DNA of 34,070 nucleotides from assembly GCA_024682115.1 (NCBI GenBank), contig JAIKZO010000154.1:1-34070 (forward strand). Direction: 5' to 3'. Both the position numbers and the translations under genes were made by a program. This DNA is from Lachnospiraceae bacterium. GTDB taxonomy: Bacteria; Bacillota; Clostridia; Lachnospirales; Lachnospiraceae. Shown here in pieces: positions 33,834 to 34,070 of the stretch; the stretch's first letter is position 1, and every line of letters starts with the position of its first letter. The notes beneath the pieces are model-generated. The model made no database searches and had not been told where the DNA came from. It saw only the letters and a program-made list of their open reading frames with translations.

Positions 33834-34070
33834 ATGAATGAAAACTTGCAAAATCGTGACGAAAAGATAAGCCGTATAAAAGAGCTCACAAAGGCCTTGA
33901 ATGAGGCTTCTTCCGCGTATTACGGGGGTATGGAGGAGATAATATCCAATTACGAATGGGATTCCATGTTCGATGAACTTCTTGCATTAGAGAAAGAGAC
34001 TTCTTTCATTTTGCCGGATAGTCCGACTCATAATACCGGATCGAATGAATCCGACGGTAACAGAGACGCT
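33834..34070 (+). CDS. ligA: NAD-dependent DNA ligase-like protein, N-terminal part (cut by window end)
   Basis: The first 79 codons of a protein matching domain Ia of bacterial NAD-dependent DNA ligase, which binds the NMN half of NAD: IKELTKALNEASSAYY, then SNYEWDSMFDELLALE and LPDSPT. The usual xDxEYD segment reads NYEWD, so the conserved Asp and Tyr of domain Ia are replaced by Asn and Trp while the last Asp remains. The adenylation domain with the catalytic Lys lies beyond the window. ATG 33834 has AAAGGG 13 bases upstream. A 13-codon frame from ATG 33800 ends over this start (TGA 33839-33841), so coupled translation is possible. It could be a divergent second LigA of the kind Lachnospiraceae carry. 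Confidence 0.8.
   Translation, partial: MNENLQNRDEKISRIKELTKALNEASSAYYGGMEEIISNYEWDSMFDELLALEKETSFILPDSPTHNTGSNESDGNRDA

Overview
The window looks like a chromosomal segment of a motile, low-to-moderate GC Firmicute of the Lachnospiraceae type (Butyrivibrio or Pseudobutyrivibrio-like). This is an inference from AGGAGG-type ribosome binding sites, sigma-A-type promoters, the mraZ-rsmH-ftsL-ftsI order, a DUF5688-type protein, an intracellular esterase-GH43 enzyme, a FliB-type flagellin methylase and a sigma-D-type promoter. Genus-level placement is a guess.

Layout. 1-2010: scar of an integrated element, with a truncated HAD-like fragment, a 30-codon relic of an excisionase and an apparently intact tyrosine recombinase abutting ychF. 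2011-4013: ychF and lgt. 4064-11620: a reduced division and cell wall (dcw) cluster, mraZ-rsmH-ftsL-ftsI-ftsW-ftsQ-ftsZ, without mraY, murD or murG. It opens with a five-copy MraZ operator, and ftsZ has its own promoter. 11668-12240: nrdR with candidate NrdR boxes. 12310-17120: a five-gene peptide/nickel-type ABC importer operon with short ATPases. 17145-17610: an unrecognised 128-aa gene behind a near-perfect sigma-D (motility) promoter. 17693-19932: a tightly overlapping yqeG, aroE-aroK fusion and aroQ set. 19938-24711: efp, a DUF5688-type gene, tRNA-Arg(CCG), a membrane-anchored double-SH3 protein and NADP-type glutamate dehydrogenase with a structured leader. 24743-28507 (minus strand): two esterase genes, the larger a carboxylesterase-GH43-CBM fusion. 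28674-30852: a FliB-like protein and a GT2 glycosyltransferase. 30853-34070: a repeat-rich spacer, a methyltransferase, a 724-bp gene-poor gap, rluF, and the 5' end of a ligA-like gene cut by the window edge.

How they work together. Most of the plus strand is housekeeping: septal peptidoglycan synthesis and FtsZ ring assembly, lipoprotein maturation (Lgt), rRNA modification (RsmH, RluF), translation (EF-P, tRNA-Arg), shikimate synthesis and ammonia assimilation. Accessory functions are hemicellulose side-chain removal (esterases plus GH43) and motility (FliB and the sigma-D gene).

The most unusual signals are regulatory: the MraZ box array, the sigma-D promoter in front of an orphan gene, two genes (yqeG and fliB) with the same TGn-(-10)-7 nt-ATG geometry that implies leaderless mRNAs, the inverted and tandem repeats in the gdhA leader, and a family of ACATAAC repeats around the methyltransferase and rluF genes.
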